Translations under genes and position numbers: made by a program
Notes under the pieces: generated by a model
What the model saw: the letters and a program-made list of their open reading frames with translations, nothing else
What the model was told of the DNA's origin: nothing
Databases searched by the model: none
Shown here: one piece after another, positions 15,964 through 24,972 of the stretch
Position numbering within the stretch: the first letter of the stretch is position 1
How the letters are laid out: each line of letters begins with the position of its first letter
DNA from: Gemmatimonadota bacterium
Lineage (GTDB): Bacteria > Gemmatimonadota > Gemmatimonadetes > Gemmatimonadales > GWC2-71-9
Reading direction: 5' to 3'
Length of the DNA: 46,496 bases
Assembly (NCBI GenBank): GCA_016199245.1
Contig: JACQHC010000108.1
Coordinates: 1 to 46,496, forward strand

Positions 15964-16662
15964 TCACCGCGCGAGCGCTCCCGTGAATTGGGCCGCGAGC
16001 GCCGGTCCCGCCCCCGCCTCCTCATGCTTGAAGAACACGAACGCCTCCCGCCACGGCTGGCTCGTGACGCGTTCGGCCCACGCGGTGAGGTCGGCCTTCT
16101 CGTACGCTTCCCGCCGCAAGCGCAGGTAGCCCCAGTCCGCTGTCGCGACCACGCGCCCCTCACCGTCGTCCGTGTCCGCGGCGCAGAGCGCCTGATTCCG
16201 TGCCCGGAGCGCGGCGTACACGTCGTCGTCATACCACGACGCGTGCCGGAACTCGAACGCCGCGCGCCAGCCGTCGGGGAGCGTCGCCAGAAACTCCTCC
16301 AGGCGCGGGAGGTCCTTCTTCAGGTTCGGCGGCAGCTGGACGAGCGTGGGACCGAGTCGCGGGCCCAGCGTCGCCGCCGTGTGCGTGAAGTACGCCACGT
16401 CGTCGGCCGTGCCCTTCAAGCGCTTCTGATGTGTGATGCGCTGTGATGCCTTCAGGACAAACGTGAAACCTGCCGGCACCTGGCCGGCCCATCCTGTGAG
16501 CAGCTTCTCCGTGGGCATGCAGTAGAACGTGTTGTTGATTTCGACCGCCGCGAACCGCTCGCCGTAGAAACGGAGCATGTCCGCGTCCTTCAGGTCGGCC
16601 GGATAAAAGCTGCCCTTCCATTCCTTGTAGGCGAATCCGCTCGTGCCGACCGCGACGCGCAT
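15964..16662 (-). CDS. DUF72 family protein (YecE-like)
   Basis: A 232-residue protein with the DUF72 hallmarks: MRVAVGTSGFAYKEWKGSFYP at the start, AAVEINNTFYCMPTE, FVLKASQRITH, LGPTLVQLPPNLK, AFEFRHASWYDDDV and an aromatic-rich YLRLRREAY near the end. The family is a TIM-barrel-like fold of unknown activity found next to many unrelated genes. The ATG at 16662 is chosen because homology begins there; a longer ORF to 16809 lies inside lolA. It is the last gene of the long minus-strand block, 20 bases after lolA, and is followed by the glnA promoter. Confidence 0.9.
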   Translation of the reverse strand: MRVAVGTSGFAYKEWKGSFYPADLKDADMLRFYGERFAAVEINNTFYCMPTEKLLTGWAGQVPAGFTFVLKASQRITHQKRLKGTADDVAYFTHTAATLGPRLGPTLVQLPPNLKKDLPRLEEFLATLPDGWRAAFEFRHASWYDDDVYAALRARNQALCAADTDDGEGRVVATADWGYLRLRREAYEKADLTAWAERVTSQPWREAFVFFKHEEAGAGPALAAQFTGALAR

Positions 16663-16682
16663 GGTGGGGAGAGACCGCGGCG

Positions 16683-17333
16683 TCAGGGCGTCACGACTTT
16701 GGTACCGCGCGGGACTGCAAACTGTAGCTCTGCCGGAGGGATGTCGCCGTTCACCTCGATCCGCTGAAACACGAGCTCGCGGCGCTGTCCGGATTCTTCC
16801 ACCAGCCACAGGCGGCGCGGCCAGCCGTCGCGCCGGGCCACGGCCATTACCGCTTCGCGGAACGGCAGCCCCTCACGCCGCGGTACGAAGCGCAGCACCG
16901 CCACGGGCTCGCCGGCCGCCGTGTCGGGACGCAGGAACGTCACCGCATAGCGCTGACGTGGATGGTCCACGAACTGCTGGAACAAGTTGGGCGTGTTCGC
17001 CCCCGCCTCGGGGATCGGCTGCCGGATGACCTGGTCCGGCACGGTGCTCGGCGTGTAGATCCAGAGCCATTGCCCATCCGCCACGACGCGGTCACCCGCC
17101 GGATCGCTGAATCGCATGGCGAACTTGCCCGGCGGCGCGAGGTACATGGTCCCGCTGGACGCCTCCGGCGCGCCGAGCATCGGGTTGATCAGCGACTGGG
17201 TGAACTCGGCGCGCAGCGTGCGCATCGCGTCGTAGGCCTGTTGGGCGCGCGCCAGCGCTGAGTCCGCGCTCTGCGCCTGGGCGCCCGTGGCGGCAAGCAG
17301 GAGACCTGCCGCCAGCGCTTGATACGGCTTCAC
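16683..17333 (-). CDS. lolA: Outer-membrane lipoprotein carrier protein LolA
   Basis: A 216-residue periplasmic chaperone that takes lipoproteins from LolCDE to the outer membrane. The GTG start overlaps the aroF stop by four bases and opens a signal peptide (MKPYQALAAGLLLAATGAQA). LolA traits are a helix with AMRTLRAEFTQ, LAPPGKFAMRFSDP for the PGKFRW-like strand, VVADGQWLWIYTP for the DGxxLWxYxP motif, and a chain of beta strands making the half-barrel. No LolB or LolCDE is in the window. Its presence supports a diderm envelope. Co-transcription with aroF has no obvious functional link. Confidence 0.9.
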   Translation of the reverse strand: MKPYQALAAGLLLAATGAQAQSADSALARAQQAYDAMRTLRAEFTQSLINPMLGAPEASSGTMYLAPPGKFAMRFSDPAGDRVVADGQWLWIYTPSTVPDQVIRQPIPEAGANTPNLFQQFVDHPRQRYAVTFLRPDTAAGEPVAVLRFVPRREGLPFREAVMAVARRDGWPRRLWLVEESGQRRELVFQRIEVNGDIPPAELQFAVPRGTKVVTP

Positions 17334-18376
17334 GCTCCGATCGAGGCCGGCAGCGGCTCGGACACCCGGCGATGAATTGCCTCGGCGATCACCCGCGTCT
17401 CGCGCATCAGCTCGGTGAACTGTTCGGGATAGAGGCTCTGGGCCCCGTCAGAGAGCGCTTCCGGCGGATTGGGATGCACTTCCACCATGATCCCGTCCGC
17501 CCCGGCCGCCACGGCCGCGCGCGCCATGGGAATCACCTTGTCGCGGCGCCCCGTCCCGTGACTCGGGTCCGCGATGATGGGGAGATGGGACAGCTCGTGC
17601 ACCACCGCGATCGCCGTCAGGTCAAACACGTTGCGTGTGGACGGATCGAACCCTCGGATCCCGCGCTCACACAGGATGACGTCGTGATTGCCCTCGGAGA
17701 GGAGATACTCGGCCGAGAGCAGCAGCTCCGTGATGGTCGCGGCGATGCCCCGCTTGAGCAGAACGGGCTTGCCCGCGCGTCCCGCCAGCTTGAGCAGCGG
17801 GAAGTTCTGCATGTTGCGCGCGCCGATCTGAATGATGTCGGCGTGCTCGGCAACGAAGTCGAGGCTCTCGGGATCCATGGCTTCCGTGACGATCAACAGG
17901 CCCGTTTCCTCCCGCGCCCGGGCCAGCAGCCTCAACCCCTCGAGCCCCATGCCCTGAAACGAGTACGGGGAGGAGCGCGGCTTGAACGCCCCACCGCGCA
18001 GAATGGCCGCGCCGGCTTCGCGTACCGCCCGGGCGGCCGCGAGGATCTGTTCCTCGGACTCGACGGAGCAGGGGCCGGCCATGACCACCACTTCTTCACC
18101 GCCGATCGTGAGGCCACCGGGCAACCGCACGACCGTACTTTCCTGTTTCCATTCCCGTGACACCTGTTTGTACGGCTGGGTCACGTGAATGATCTCTTTG
18201 ACGCCACCCAGGCCGGCGAGGCGGGACTCGTCCACGCGGCCGTCGTTGCCCACCAGTCCCACAGCGGTGCGCTGCGCCCCCGGCATGGGCCGGGCCTGGT
18301 AGCCCATCCCCTTGATGACCTCGACGACGCGCTGGATTTGCTCGGCCGTCGCGCCGTGTTGCATCACGATCAGCAT
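17330..18376 (-). CDS. aroF: 3-deoxy-7-phosphoheptulonate (DAHP) synthase with N-terminal ferredoxin-like domain
   Basis: A 348-residue first enzyme of the shikimate pathway, condensing phosphoenolpyruvate and erythrose 4-phosphate. Residues 1-70 (MLIVMQHGATAEQIQRVVEV onward) are the ferredoxin-like regulatory domain seen in the Thermotoga-type enzyme. The barrel follows, with VVVMAGPCSVESEEQI, ILRGGAFKPRSSPYSFQG, IIQIGARNMQNFPLL, KPVLLKRG, ILCERGIRGF, PIIADPSHGTGRRDKV and GIMVEVHPNPPEALSDG. The ATG at 18376 is supported by the domain start; the frame is open to 19012 but reads through the neighbouring gene. It overlaps the metallo-hydrolase gene by seven bases and lolA by four. Confidence 0.95.
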   Translation of the reverse strand: MLIVMQHGATAEQIQRVVEVIKGMGYQARPMPGAQRTAVGLVGNDGRVDESRLAGLGGVKEIIHVTQPYKQVSREWKQESTVVRLPGGLTIGGEEVVVMAGPCSVESEEQILAAARAVREAGAAILRGGAFKPRSSPYSFQGMGLEGLRLLARAREETGLLIVTEAMDPESLDFVAEHADIIQIGARNMQNFPLLKLAGRAGKPVLLKRGIAATITELLLSAEYLLSEGNHDVILCERGIRGFDPSTRNVFDLTAIAVVHELSHLPIIADPSHGTGRRDKVIPMARAAVAAGADGIMVEVHPNPPEALSDGAQSLYPEQFTELMRETRVIAEAIHRRVSEPLPASIGA

Positions 18377-19158
18377 CCGCGATCGCTCATCTGCGGACCT
18401 CCTACCGTGAACCGCTCGCCGTCGCGCGCGGCGACGACGCTCCCGTCGAACGCCCGGGCCGCCTGCCCGGCGGGGTCCGTCCCTTCCACCGGCGGATAGA
18501 AATGCGTGAGCACGAGGCGACCGGCGTGCGCCGCCCGAGCCAGCGAGCCGGCCTGGGCGGGCGTTAAATGTATGTCGAGCGCCCGCTCCTCGGGGAGCGA
18601 ACACTCCGCCAGCAGCAGGTCGCAGCCCCGCGCCCACGCCGCCAGCGTCTCGCTCGGCCCCGTATCCCCCGTATACACCAGCCGGCTGGCGCCGTCCCGT
18701 ACGGCGTAGGCCAGGCTCTCCTGCGTGTGTGGCGTCTTGCAGGTCTCGAGCACCACGTCGCCGGCGAGTGTCACGGTCGCGCCGGGCTCGACCTCCCGGA
18801 CGTCGCACGGGTATCCGGGATCGAGCACCCAGTCCCCGAGCGCCCCGGCCAGCAACGTGAGTCGCGTGCGCAGCCCCGCGGGGCCGATGAGCGTGAGCGG
18901 TGCGCTGCGAGCAGGCTCGATGCCGTAGCGCAGGGCGAACAGCAACATGGGCAACTCGCCCCAATGGTCGGGGTGAAAGTGCGTGAGCGCGACGTGCGTC
19001 ACGGAGTACCACGGGATGTCGAATGCCGCGGCCCGATGGAGGGCGCCGGCCCCACAGTCGAGCAGCAGGCGAACGCTCCCCGCCGTTATCCAGTACGCCG
19101 GCGCCGTTCGGTCCCGCGACGGCGCCACGGTGCCGGTGCCGAGGACTACGAGTTCCAT
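18370..19158 (-). CDS. Metallo-beta-lactamase-fold hydrolase, ribonuclease Z-like
   Basis: A 262-residue cytoplasmic MBL-fold protein. The start MELVVLGTGTVAPS matches the usual opening strand of RNase Z-like proteins. The metal motif is THFHPDHWGE (HxHxDH), with a further His in CKTPHTQESL, the bridging Asp in VYTGDTGPS, and the last His in RLVLTHFYPP. An AECSLPEE segment also fits the RNase Z/ElaC-like branch. It lacks a visible long flexible exosite arm, so I would call it a related hydrolase rather than the tRNA 3'-processing enzyme itself. The ATG at 19158 overlaps the protease stop in TGATG. Confidence 0.85.
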   Translation of the reverse strand: MELVVLGTGTVAPSRDRTAPAYWITAGSVRLLLDCGAGALHRAAAFDIPWYSVTHVALTHFHPDHWGELPMLLFALRYGIEPARSAPLTLIGPAGLRTRLTLLAGALGDWVLDPGYPCDVREVEPGATVTLAGDVVLETCKTPHTQESLAYAVRDGASRLVYTGDTGPSETLAAWARGCDLLLAECSLPEERALDIHLTPAQAGSLARAAHAGRLVLTHFYPPVEGTDPAGQAARAFDGSVVAARDGERFTVGGPQMSDRGC

Positions 19159-21434
19159 CAACCGGGCCCCAGGAACACCGCGCGCTTGAAGAACGTCCCG
19201 TCCGGAGTCTGGAGCTTGATCAGGTACACGCCCCGGGGCATCCACGTACCGTCTTCCGCGCGACCATCCCAGGCGAGGTCCGCGTTACACTGACCGGCCG
19301 AGCCAACGGCCGGGCGCCCGTACCGGCCGGCTGGAAGGAAGCCGCCGACCAGGCGTCGCACCAGGTGCCCGCGCAGATCCAGAATCTCCAGATGCACCTG
19401 ACCCGACCTGGCGTGGTCGAACCAGATGCATGTGGAGACGCGTCCGGTGGCCGGGTTGGGGAACGGATTGGGGAAGTTCTGGAACAACAGCGTGACTGCA
19501 GGAATGCTCTCGTCCGCCACGACGAAGACTCCGCGGCTTTCCGTGGTCGCCGTGTCCCCTCCCAGATGCGACCTGACGCGCCAGCGATACGGAGTGTTGT
19601 AGTCCAGATCGGCGCTGGGCGTGAACGCGTTCGTGTCGAGACCGGGGGCGCGCACGTCCACCACGCCGTTGTCCGCGCGGAAGATTTCGACATCGTACCG
19701 ATAGGGACCCGGAGGCGACGATACGGGCGTCGGGGCCCACGTGAGCCGCGGCCGGATGTCGCGGATCGTGAGCCCGGCGGGGTCGTCCAGCACCAGCAGG
19801 TCCGCCCAGGGCGGGGTGATGTATTCCCGGCCGCCGGTCACCTGCAATGTGGCGGAGTCCGCTGCGGTCCCGCGCACGGCGAACGTCAATCGGGCGCCCG
19901 GCCGTTGCGGCACTCGCCATACCGCGGTGGTCTCGGTGAGCAGCGTGTCGAGCGCGACGGCCGAGCCCGGGCCGTTCCTGGACACCGTGAGCCGGAACGA
20001 CATGGGGAGGGCGAAGGCCGGCGCCGCAGGCACGGCCCACGCGAACGTCGGCGTGACCGCGCCGAGCAGCGTGTCGGCGGGCTGGCTGATGACGATACCG
20101 CCGGGGAAGGACGCGCTCGCGAGGACGTCGGGTCGGCCCCAGCCGCGATTGGCGTCAGGGGTCGCCGCGTTCGTCCCCGTGCGCCGCAGCGCGTCGCGCA
20201 CGTCCATGGGGCCCAGGCCGGGATGGACTTCGCGGAACAGCGCACTCACGCCGGCGAGGAGCGGCGTGGCGAAGGACGTGCCGTTGAGCCGATTGAATCC
20301 CCCGGGGGCCTGCGTATCCAGCACCCAGACCGAGACGCCGGGCGCGAGCAGATCCGGCTTGACGCGCCCGTCCGCCGTCGGACCGCGGGAGCTGAACCCG
20401 GCGAGGAAGCCGAGTGAGTCTTCCGCGCCGACGGCGATCACCGAGTCTCCATCCGCCGGTGTGGCCAGCGTCCGCGTGTTCGGGCCTTCGTTACCGGCGG
20501 CGGTGAGGACCAGAATGCCGCGTTGGGCCGCGGCGTCCGCCGCGATGGTGGTGACCGCGATATCACCGTTGAGCTGCGCCGGCGTGTACGCGAATCCGTC
20601 ATCGAAGGTCAGGTACCCGAGGCTCGACGACACGACGTGCGCGCCCAGCGAGTGCGCCCACTCCAGGGCCGCGACGTAGTTGTCCTCTTCCACGCGCCGC
20701 TCGGATCGCACGTCTTCCGTCTTGGCCAGGATGTATTCGGCGTTGGGCGCGATGCCGACGAGCACGCCGGCCACTCGTGCCGCGAGCAGCGACCAGACCG
20801 CCGTCCCGTGTCGCGAGGCGCCCGGCGCGTCGCCCGGCTCGTTCCGCACCACGGAATCCGGGGTGAGGGAGTCGCCCACAAAATCGCGTTGCGCGATCAC
20901 GCTGACCGAATCGAACGCGGACGAGTCCGTTTCGAAGCCGGTATCCAGGATCGCGATGCGCACGCCCGCGCCCCGGTAGCCCCGGTCAACCAGGCCGAAG
21001 GCGTTGAGCTGGCGGAATGGCATCGCGGAGGGACCGTACGCCGAGTCGCGAGAGTCCGCCGCGGGAGCGCGGGGGGCTGCCGGCACACTGGCAACGGGCG
21101 TCGGCAGCGGGCTGCGGAATCGCGCCACCGGCTGAATGTGCGAGAGCAGCACGCTTTGTCGCAGGGCGGCCAGGGCCCCGGGCGTCACGCCGGCGGAGAC
21201 CGCATGGAGCCACGCGCTCTCCCGCCGGAAGCGTCCGCCGGCCGACAGCACGGCTTCGCGCGCCTGATCCAGCGTCGCCTCGGGTCGCACGAACAGCCAG
21301 ACGGGTAGAACGCCGCGCTGCGCCAGCGTCCGATCCACGGCGGGCGACACGGAGGGCCGCTGCGCGTGGGCGGCGCCCGCCAGCAGAGCGAGCAGCGCGA
21401 CCGCTCCTGCTAGGGGAACCTCGGCGCACGCCAC
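19158..21434 (-). CDS. Secreted subtilisin-family (S8) serine protease with C-terminal sorting-like domain
   Basis: I start at the GTG at 21434, which has GGGA upstream and gives a signal peptide (VACAEVPLAGAVALLALLAG, cleavage after AAHAQ); the frame extends to 21692 only inside smc. The protein has about 758 residues: a propeptide (about 25-125), then an S8 domain with Asp (GVRIAILDTGFETDSSAF), His (GASRHGTAVWSLL), oxyanion Asn (LTAAGNEGPN) and Ser (LNGTSFATPLLAGVSA). Fibronectin-like beta domains follow. The C-terminal 90 residues contain FQNFPNPFPNP and end GVYLIKLQTPDG, a FlgD-Ig/type-A-sorting-like fold common in FCB-group exported proteins. It is the only clear exoprotease of the block and sits directly after smc. 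Confidence 0.88.
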   Translation of the reverse strand: MACAEVPLAGAVALLALLAGAAHAQRPSVSPAVDRTLAQRGVLPVWLFVRPEATLDQAREAVLSAGGRFRRESAWLHAVSAGVTPGALAALRQSVLLSHIQPVARFRSPLPTPVASVPAAPRAPAADSRDSAYGPSAMPFRQLNAFGLVDRGYRGAGVRIAILDTGFETDSSAFDSVSVIAQRDFVGDSLTPDSVVRNEPGDAPGASRHGTAVWSLLAARVAGVLVGIAPNAEYILAKTEDVRSERRVEEDNYVAALEWAHSLGAHVVSSSLGYLTFDDGFAYTPAQLNGDIAVTTIAADAAAQRGILVLTAAGNEGPNTRTLATPADGDSVIAVGAEDSLGFLAGFSSRGPTADGRVKPDLLAPGVSVWVLDTQAPGGFNRLNGTSFATPLLAGVSALFREVHPGLGPMDVRDALRRTGTNAATPDANRGWGRPDVLASASFPGGIVISQPADTLLGAVTPTFAWAVPAAPAFALPMSFRLTVSRNGPGSAVALDTLLTETTAVWRVPQRPGARLTFAVRGTAADSATLQVTGGREYITPPWADLLVLDDPAGLTIRDIRPRLTWAPTPVSSPPGPYRYDVEIFRADNGVVDVRAPGLDTNAFTPSADLDYNTPYRWRVRSHLGGDTATTESRGVFVVADESIPAVTLLFQNFPNPFPNPATGRVSTCIWFDHARSGQVHLEILDLRGHLVRRLVGGFLPAGRYGRPAVGSAGQCNADLAWDGRAEDGTWMPRGVYLIKLQTPDGTFFKRAVFLGPG

Positions 21435-21486
21435 GCGGTGGGTCCCGCAGGCCGCGGCAGTGAGCGGTGCCCGGCGCAGAGCTCGC

Positions 21487-24400
21487 CTAGACCTGCGCGG
21501 CCTCACCGAGGCGCACGCCCACGATGGTGGAGACCCCGGGCTCCTGCATCGTGATGCCGTACACCGTGTCCGCCGCCTGCATGGTCCGGGGGTTGTGCGT
21601 GATGACGAGGAACTGGGTATCGGACTTGAACTCGTCCAGCAGGTGGACGAAGCGCGCCACGTTGGCATCGTCGAGCGGCGCGTCCACTTCATCCAGCAGG
21701 CAGAACGGGCTCGGTTTGGTGAGGTAGATCGCGAACAGCAGCGAGATCGCCACGAGTGCCCGCTCGCCGCTGGACAGGAGATGAATCCGCTGCGTCCGCT
21801 TGCCGCGCGGGGCCGCCCGGATCTCGATGTCGCTGCCGAGCGGGTCGTTCTCGTCCGCCAGGCGCACGTCGCACTCGCCGCCCTCGAACAGGGTTTGGAA
21901 CACCTTGCTGAAGTTGCTCTGGATCGCGGCGAACGTGTCCACGAACATCTGCCGGGCGGTGGCGTCGATTTCGCGGATCGCTTCGAGCAGCGTGTTCCGG
22001 GCGTGCACCAGATCGTCGCGCTGGCTGGTGAGAAACTCCAGGCGCTTGGCTTCCTCGGCGTGCTCCTCCACCGCCAGCGGGTTGACGGGGCCCATGGCCT
22101 CGATCACCTGTGAGAGACGCTCGGCCTCCGCGCGGAGCGCGGCGGGCTCCCCGGCGACGTCGGGAGCGGTGGCCAGCAACTGGTCAATGGGCTTGTGCCA
22201 TTCGCCCTCGACGCGCTCCACGATGGCGCTCCGGCGGGCGTGCAGCTCGGCGGCGGCGAGCTCCAGCCGGTGCCCGCGCTCGCGCAGCTCCAGCGATTCC
22301 GCCCGCAGGCGATCCAGCTCGCCCTCCACCGCCGTCACCCCCTGCTCGGCCGCGGCCAGGGCGGTGGTCGCCTCCGTCACGGCGGCCTGAAGCTGCTGGA
22401 CGGCGAGGCGGCGCTCTGCCACCTCATCGTTCCATCGGGCCCGTTGCTCCGTGGCACCGTGGGTTTCCTGCTCGATCGCGGCAAGCTCGGCCTCGAGCCG
22501 GGCGATCGCTTCCTCCGCCTGTGCCTGCGCTGCCTGAGCGCGGTCCTGTCGCTCCTGAGCCGCTGCGGCGCGCGCCGCCACCTGCGCTTCTTCCACCTGC
22601 CAGTGCACGCGTCGCTCGCGCGCCGCGTCCTGCGCCGATTCGAGCTCCGCCAGTATGGCCTGCGTGGATACGTGTTCCTGTTCCAGTCGGTGACGTCGGT
22701 CGGCCACGGCGGTTTCGTCCACGCCGATCTGTCGCAGCCGTGAGGTGCTCGCCTCCAGCCGGCTGCGGGCCCGCGCCACGCCGTCGGCCGCCTCGCCGCG
22801 GTCCCGCTCCGCCCGTTGCACGCGGCGCCCCGCGGTATCGGCGCTGACCTGGGCCTCGTGCAGCGCGGCCCGCGCGCGCTCAGCCTCCGCGGTCGCGGCG
22901 GAGAGCTCCCGTTCGGCCTCCGCCTGCGCCCGAGCGGCGGCTTCGATCTCACCGTTCAGCTCACTGACCCGCGCGCGGGTTCGTTCGCCATCCGCGCGCA
23001 ACGCGTCCAGCTCCGCGCGCCGCGCGATCGGCCCGCCCCCGCCCCCGCCCGGACCGGCGTCGCCGGCGAGATACACCGCCCCCGACGCACGCCGGATGGC
23101 CTGCGCCTCCGGATCGAGCGCAGCGTCCCCGGCCAAGAGCCCGGTCACCCAACTGCGGGCCGCGGTCTCCACGTCCAGTCCCTCCGGCATGGCACCCGTA
23201 TGCCGCGCCGGTCCGGGCGCGAGCGGCAGGAGCATCAACGGCCCGCGCGGCGCTTCAGCGTGCCAGCGGCGTACGTCCTCTACGACCCGCTCGTCGCGGA
23301 CCAGCACGGCGTGCAGCCAATCCCCCAGCAACCGCTCGGCGCGCCGCGCCCCGGCCCTGCTCGCCCGCACGAAGTCGCTCAACGGGCCGAGCACCGCGCC
23401 GTCACCGAAGCGTCCGCTCCCGCGCGCCTCGAGCAACGCCCGGGCAGCCGGCGCGAGGCCGACGCGCTCCCGCTCCAACTCCTCCAGCGCCTCCCGGCGG
23501 GCTTCGACCTGCGCCAGCGCTTCGGCAGCGGCACGCCCCTCGATGCGAAGCGCCGCCTCGTGCTCTCGCGCGGCGGCGAGGGCGTGCCGAGCACGCTCGA
23601 GCTCTCCCACAGCCGCGCGATGCTCCCGTTCCCGTTGTTCCAGCGCCGTGCGCGCTGTGCCTTCCTCCGCCCGCGCGGCCGTGTACTCCGCCTCGGCCTC
23701 CGCGAGCCGCGGTTCCAGTCCGCCGATTTGCTCCTTGAGGTCCGCCACCTCCCGCTCGGCGGCCGTCCGTTCGCCAGCCAGTTCCCGCTCGTGCTCGGCC
23801 GCCTGCTGCCGTTGTCCCTCGAGCTGCCGGACGCGCTCGCGCTGGCCCGCCAGCCGTTCTCGCGCCTCGGTTTCGCTCGCGGTTCGCAGGTCCAGCTCCA
23901 TCTGCACGGAGGCGCGTGCGGCGTGGGCGGCATTCCGCTCCGTCGCCGCTGCGTCCAGCTCGCGTCTGGCCTGGGCCGCCCGCTCGCGCGCCTCGTCCCG
24001 CTCCACGCGCGCCCGCGCGGCACGCGTCGCGGCGTGCTCCAGTCGCTCGTTCGCGAGAGCCAGGTCTCCTTCCAACCCCCCGACGTCGAGCTGCGCGGCC
24101 GCCAGCCGGCGCTCCACCTCCGAGCGGCGCGCCTCGGCCGCCCCGCGCGACAGGACCGCGGCCTCACGCCGGCGTTCGGCCGCCTCCAGCCGCGCCGCTC
24201 CCGCCGGCTGCGCGGCCGCGAGCGCCTCGCGCTCGGCCGCAAGCGCCCCACGGTGCCGGTCGAGGTCTCCCAGGTCGAGCCGCGTCAGCGTCATGACGAT
24301 CGCGAAGCGCTCCTCCGTGAACTCGCGATGGCGCTCGGCGCGGCCGCGCTGCCGCGCGAGACTCCGCACTTGCGTCTGGACTTCGGCGATCAGGTCGTCG

Positions 24401-24972
24401 AGCCGCGTCAGGTCCTCGGTCGTCTTCTCCAGCCGCCGCTCCGTCACGGTCTTGCGGTCCCGGTACAACCCGATCCCCGCCGCCTCCTCGAACAGCGAGC
24501 GCCGCTCCTCGGCTCGGTCGGAAAGCAGCCGGTCGATCATCCCGGCCTCCATCACCACGCCCGCGTCGCTGCCCAGCCCCGTGCCGCGCAGGAGGTCTTG
24601 CACGTCGCGCAAACGCACCGAAGCCTGGTTGACGACGTAGTTGCTCTGCCCGTTCCGGCTGAGCCGGCGGCCGATCTCCACCGTGCTGTAGGAGATGGGC
24701 AGCCCGCCGGCGCTGTTGTCGAACGTCAGCGTGACCTCGGCGATATTGACGGGTTTCCGTTTGGCGGATCCGTGGAAGATCACCTCGTCCATCCGCTGGC
24801 CTCGCAGCACGCGCGTGCGCTGCTCGCCCAGCACCCAGCGCACGGCGTCGGAGATGTTCGACTTGCCGCACCCGTTGGGTCCGACGATCGCCGTGACGCC
24901 GTCGTCGAACACGAGGTCCACCTGCGAGGCGAACGACTTGAAACCGGTCAGGGTGAGCCCGGTGAGCTTCAT
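21487..24972 (-). CDS. smc: Chromosome segregation ATPase SMC
   Basis: A 1161-residue structural maintenance of chromosomes protein, the usual bacterial length. The N-terminal head begins MKLTGLTLTGFKSFA with Walker A GPNGCGKSN. Two long coiled-coil regions rich in Ala, Arg and Glu flank a hinge at about 500-660 (GDGAVLGPLSDFVRASR and beyond). The C-terminal head carries the ABC signature LLSSGERALVAISLLFA and Walker B FCLLDEVDAPLDD. The hinge linker has a Gly-rich AGPGGGGGG-type run. Start ATG 24972 overlaps the upstream SPOR gene in ATGA. Partners ScpA and ScpB are not in the window. Confidence 0.97.
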   Translation of the reverse strand: MKLTGLTLTGFKSFASQVDLVFDDGVTAIVGPNGCGKSNISDAVRWVLGEQRTRVLRGQRMDEVIFHGSAKRKPVNIAEVTLTFDNSAGGLPISYSTVEIGRRLSRNGQSNYVVNQASVRLRDVQDLLRGTGLGSDAGVVMEAGMIDRLLSDRAEERRSLFEEAAGIGLYRDRKTVTERRLEKTTEDLTRLDDLIAEVQTQVRSLARQRGRAERHREFTEERFAIVMTLTRLDLGDLDRHRGALAAEREALAAAQPAGAARLEAAERRREAAVLSRGAAEARRSEVERRLAAAQLDVGGLEGDLALANERLEHAATRAARARVERDEARERAAQARRELDAAATERNAAHAARASVQMELDLRTASETEARERLAGQRERVRQLEGQRQQAAEHERELAGERTAAEREVADLKEQIGGLEPRLAEAEAEYTAARAEEGTARTALEQREREHRAAVGELERARHALAAAREHEAALRIEGRAAAEALAQVEARREALEELERERVGLAPAARALLEARGSGRFGDGAVLGPLSDFVRASRAGARRAERLLGDWLHAVLVRDERVVEDVRRWHAEAPRGPLMLLPLAPGPARHTGAMPEGLDVETAARSWVTGLLAGDAALDPEAQAIRRASGAVYLAGDAGPGGGGGGPIARRAELDALRADGERTRARVSELNGEIEAAARAQAEAERELSAATAEAERARAALHEAQVSADTAGRRVQRAERDRGEAADGVARARSRLEASTSRLRQIGVDETAVADRRHRLEQEHVSTQAILAELESAQDAARERRVHWQVEEAQVAARAAAAQERQDRAQAAQAQAEEAIARLEAELAAIEQETHGATEQRARWNDEVAERRLAVQQLQAAVTEATTALAAAEQGVTAVEGELDRLRAESLELRERGHRLELAAAELHARRSAIVERVEGEWHKPIDQLLATAPDVAGEPAALRAEAERLSQVIEAMGPVNPLAVEEHAEEAKRLEFLTSQRDDLVHARNTLLEAIREIDATARQMFVDTFAAIQSNFSKVFQTLFEGGECDVRLADENDPLGSDIEIRAAPRGKRTQRIHLLSSGERALVAISLLFAIYLTKPSPFCLLDEVDAPLDDANVARFVHLLDEFKSDTQFLVITHNPRTMQAADTVYGITMQEPGVSTIVGVRLGEAAQV

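Noticed and set aside
17330-19012. aroF starting at 19012 as a 560-residue protein
   Set aside because: The extra N-terminus reads through the metallo-hydrolase gene out of frame and is low-complexity Arg/Ala; the family start is at 18376.
18370-19158. Calling the MBL-fold protein RNase Z (rnz)
   Set aside because: The metal motifs fit the wider group, but the exosite arm expected for tRNA 3' processing is not visible, so the narrower name is not supported.
21435-21692. N-terminal extension of the S8 protease to 21692
   Set aside because: It overlaps the end of smc and lacks a signal peptide at its own start; the GTG at 21434 gives a proper signal sequence.
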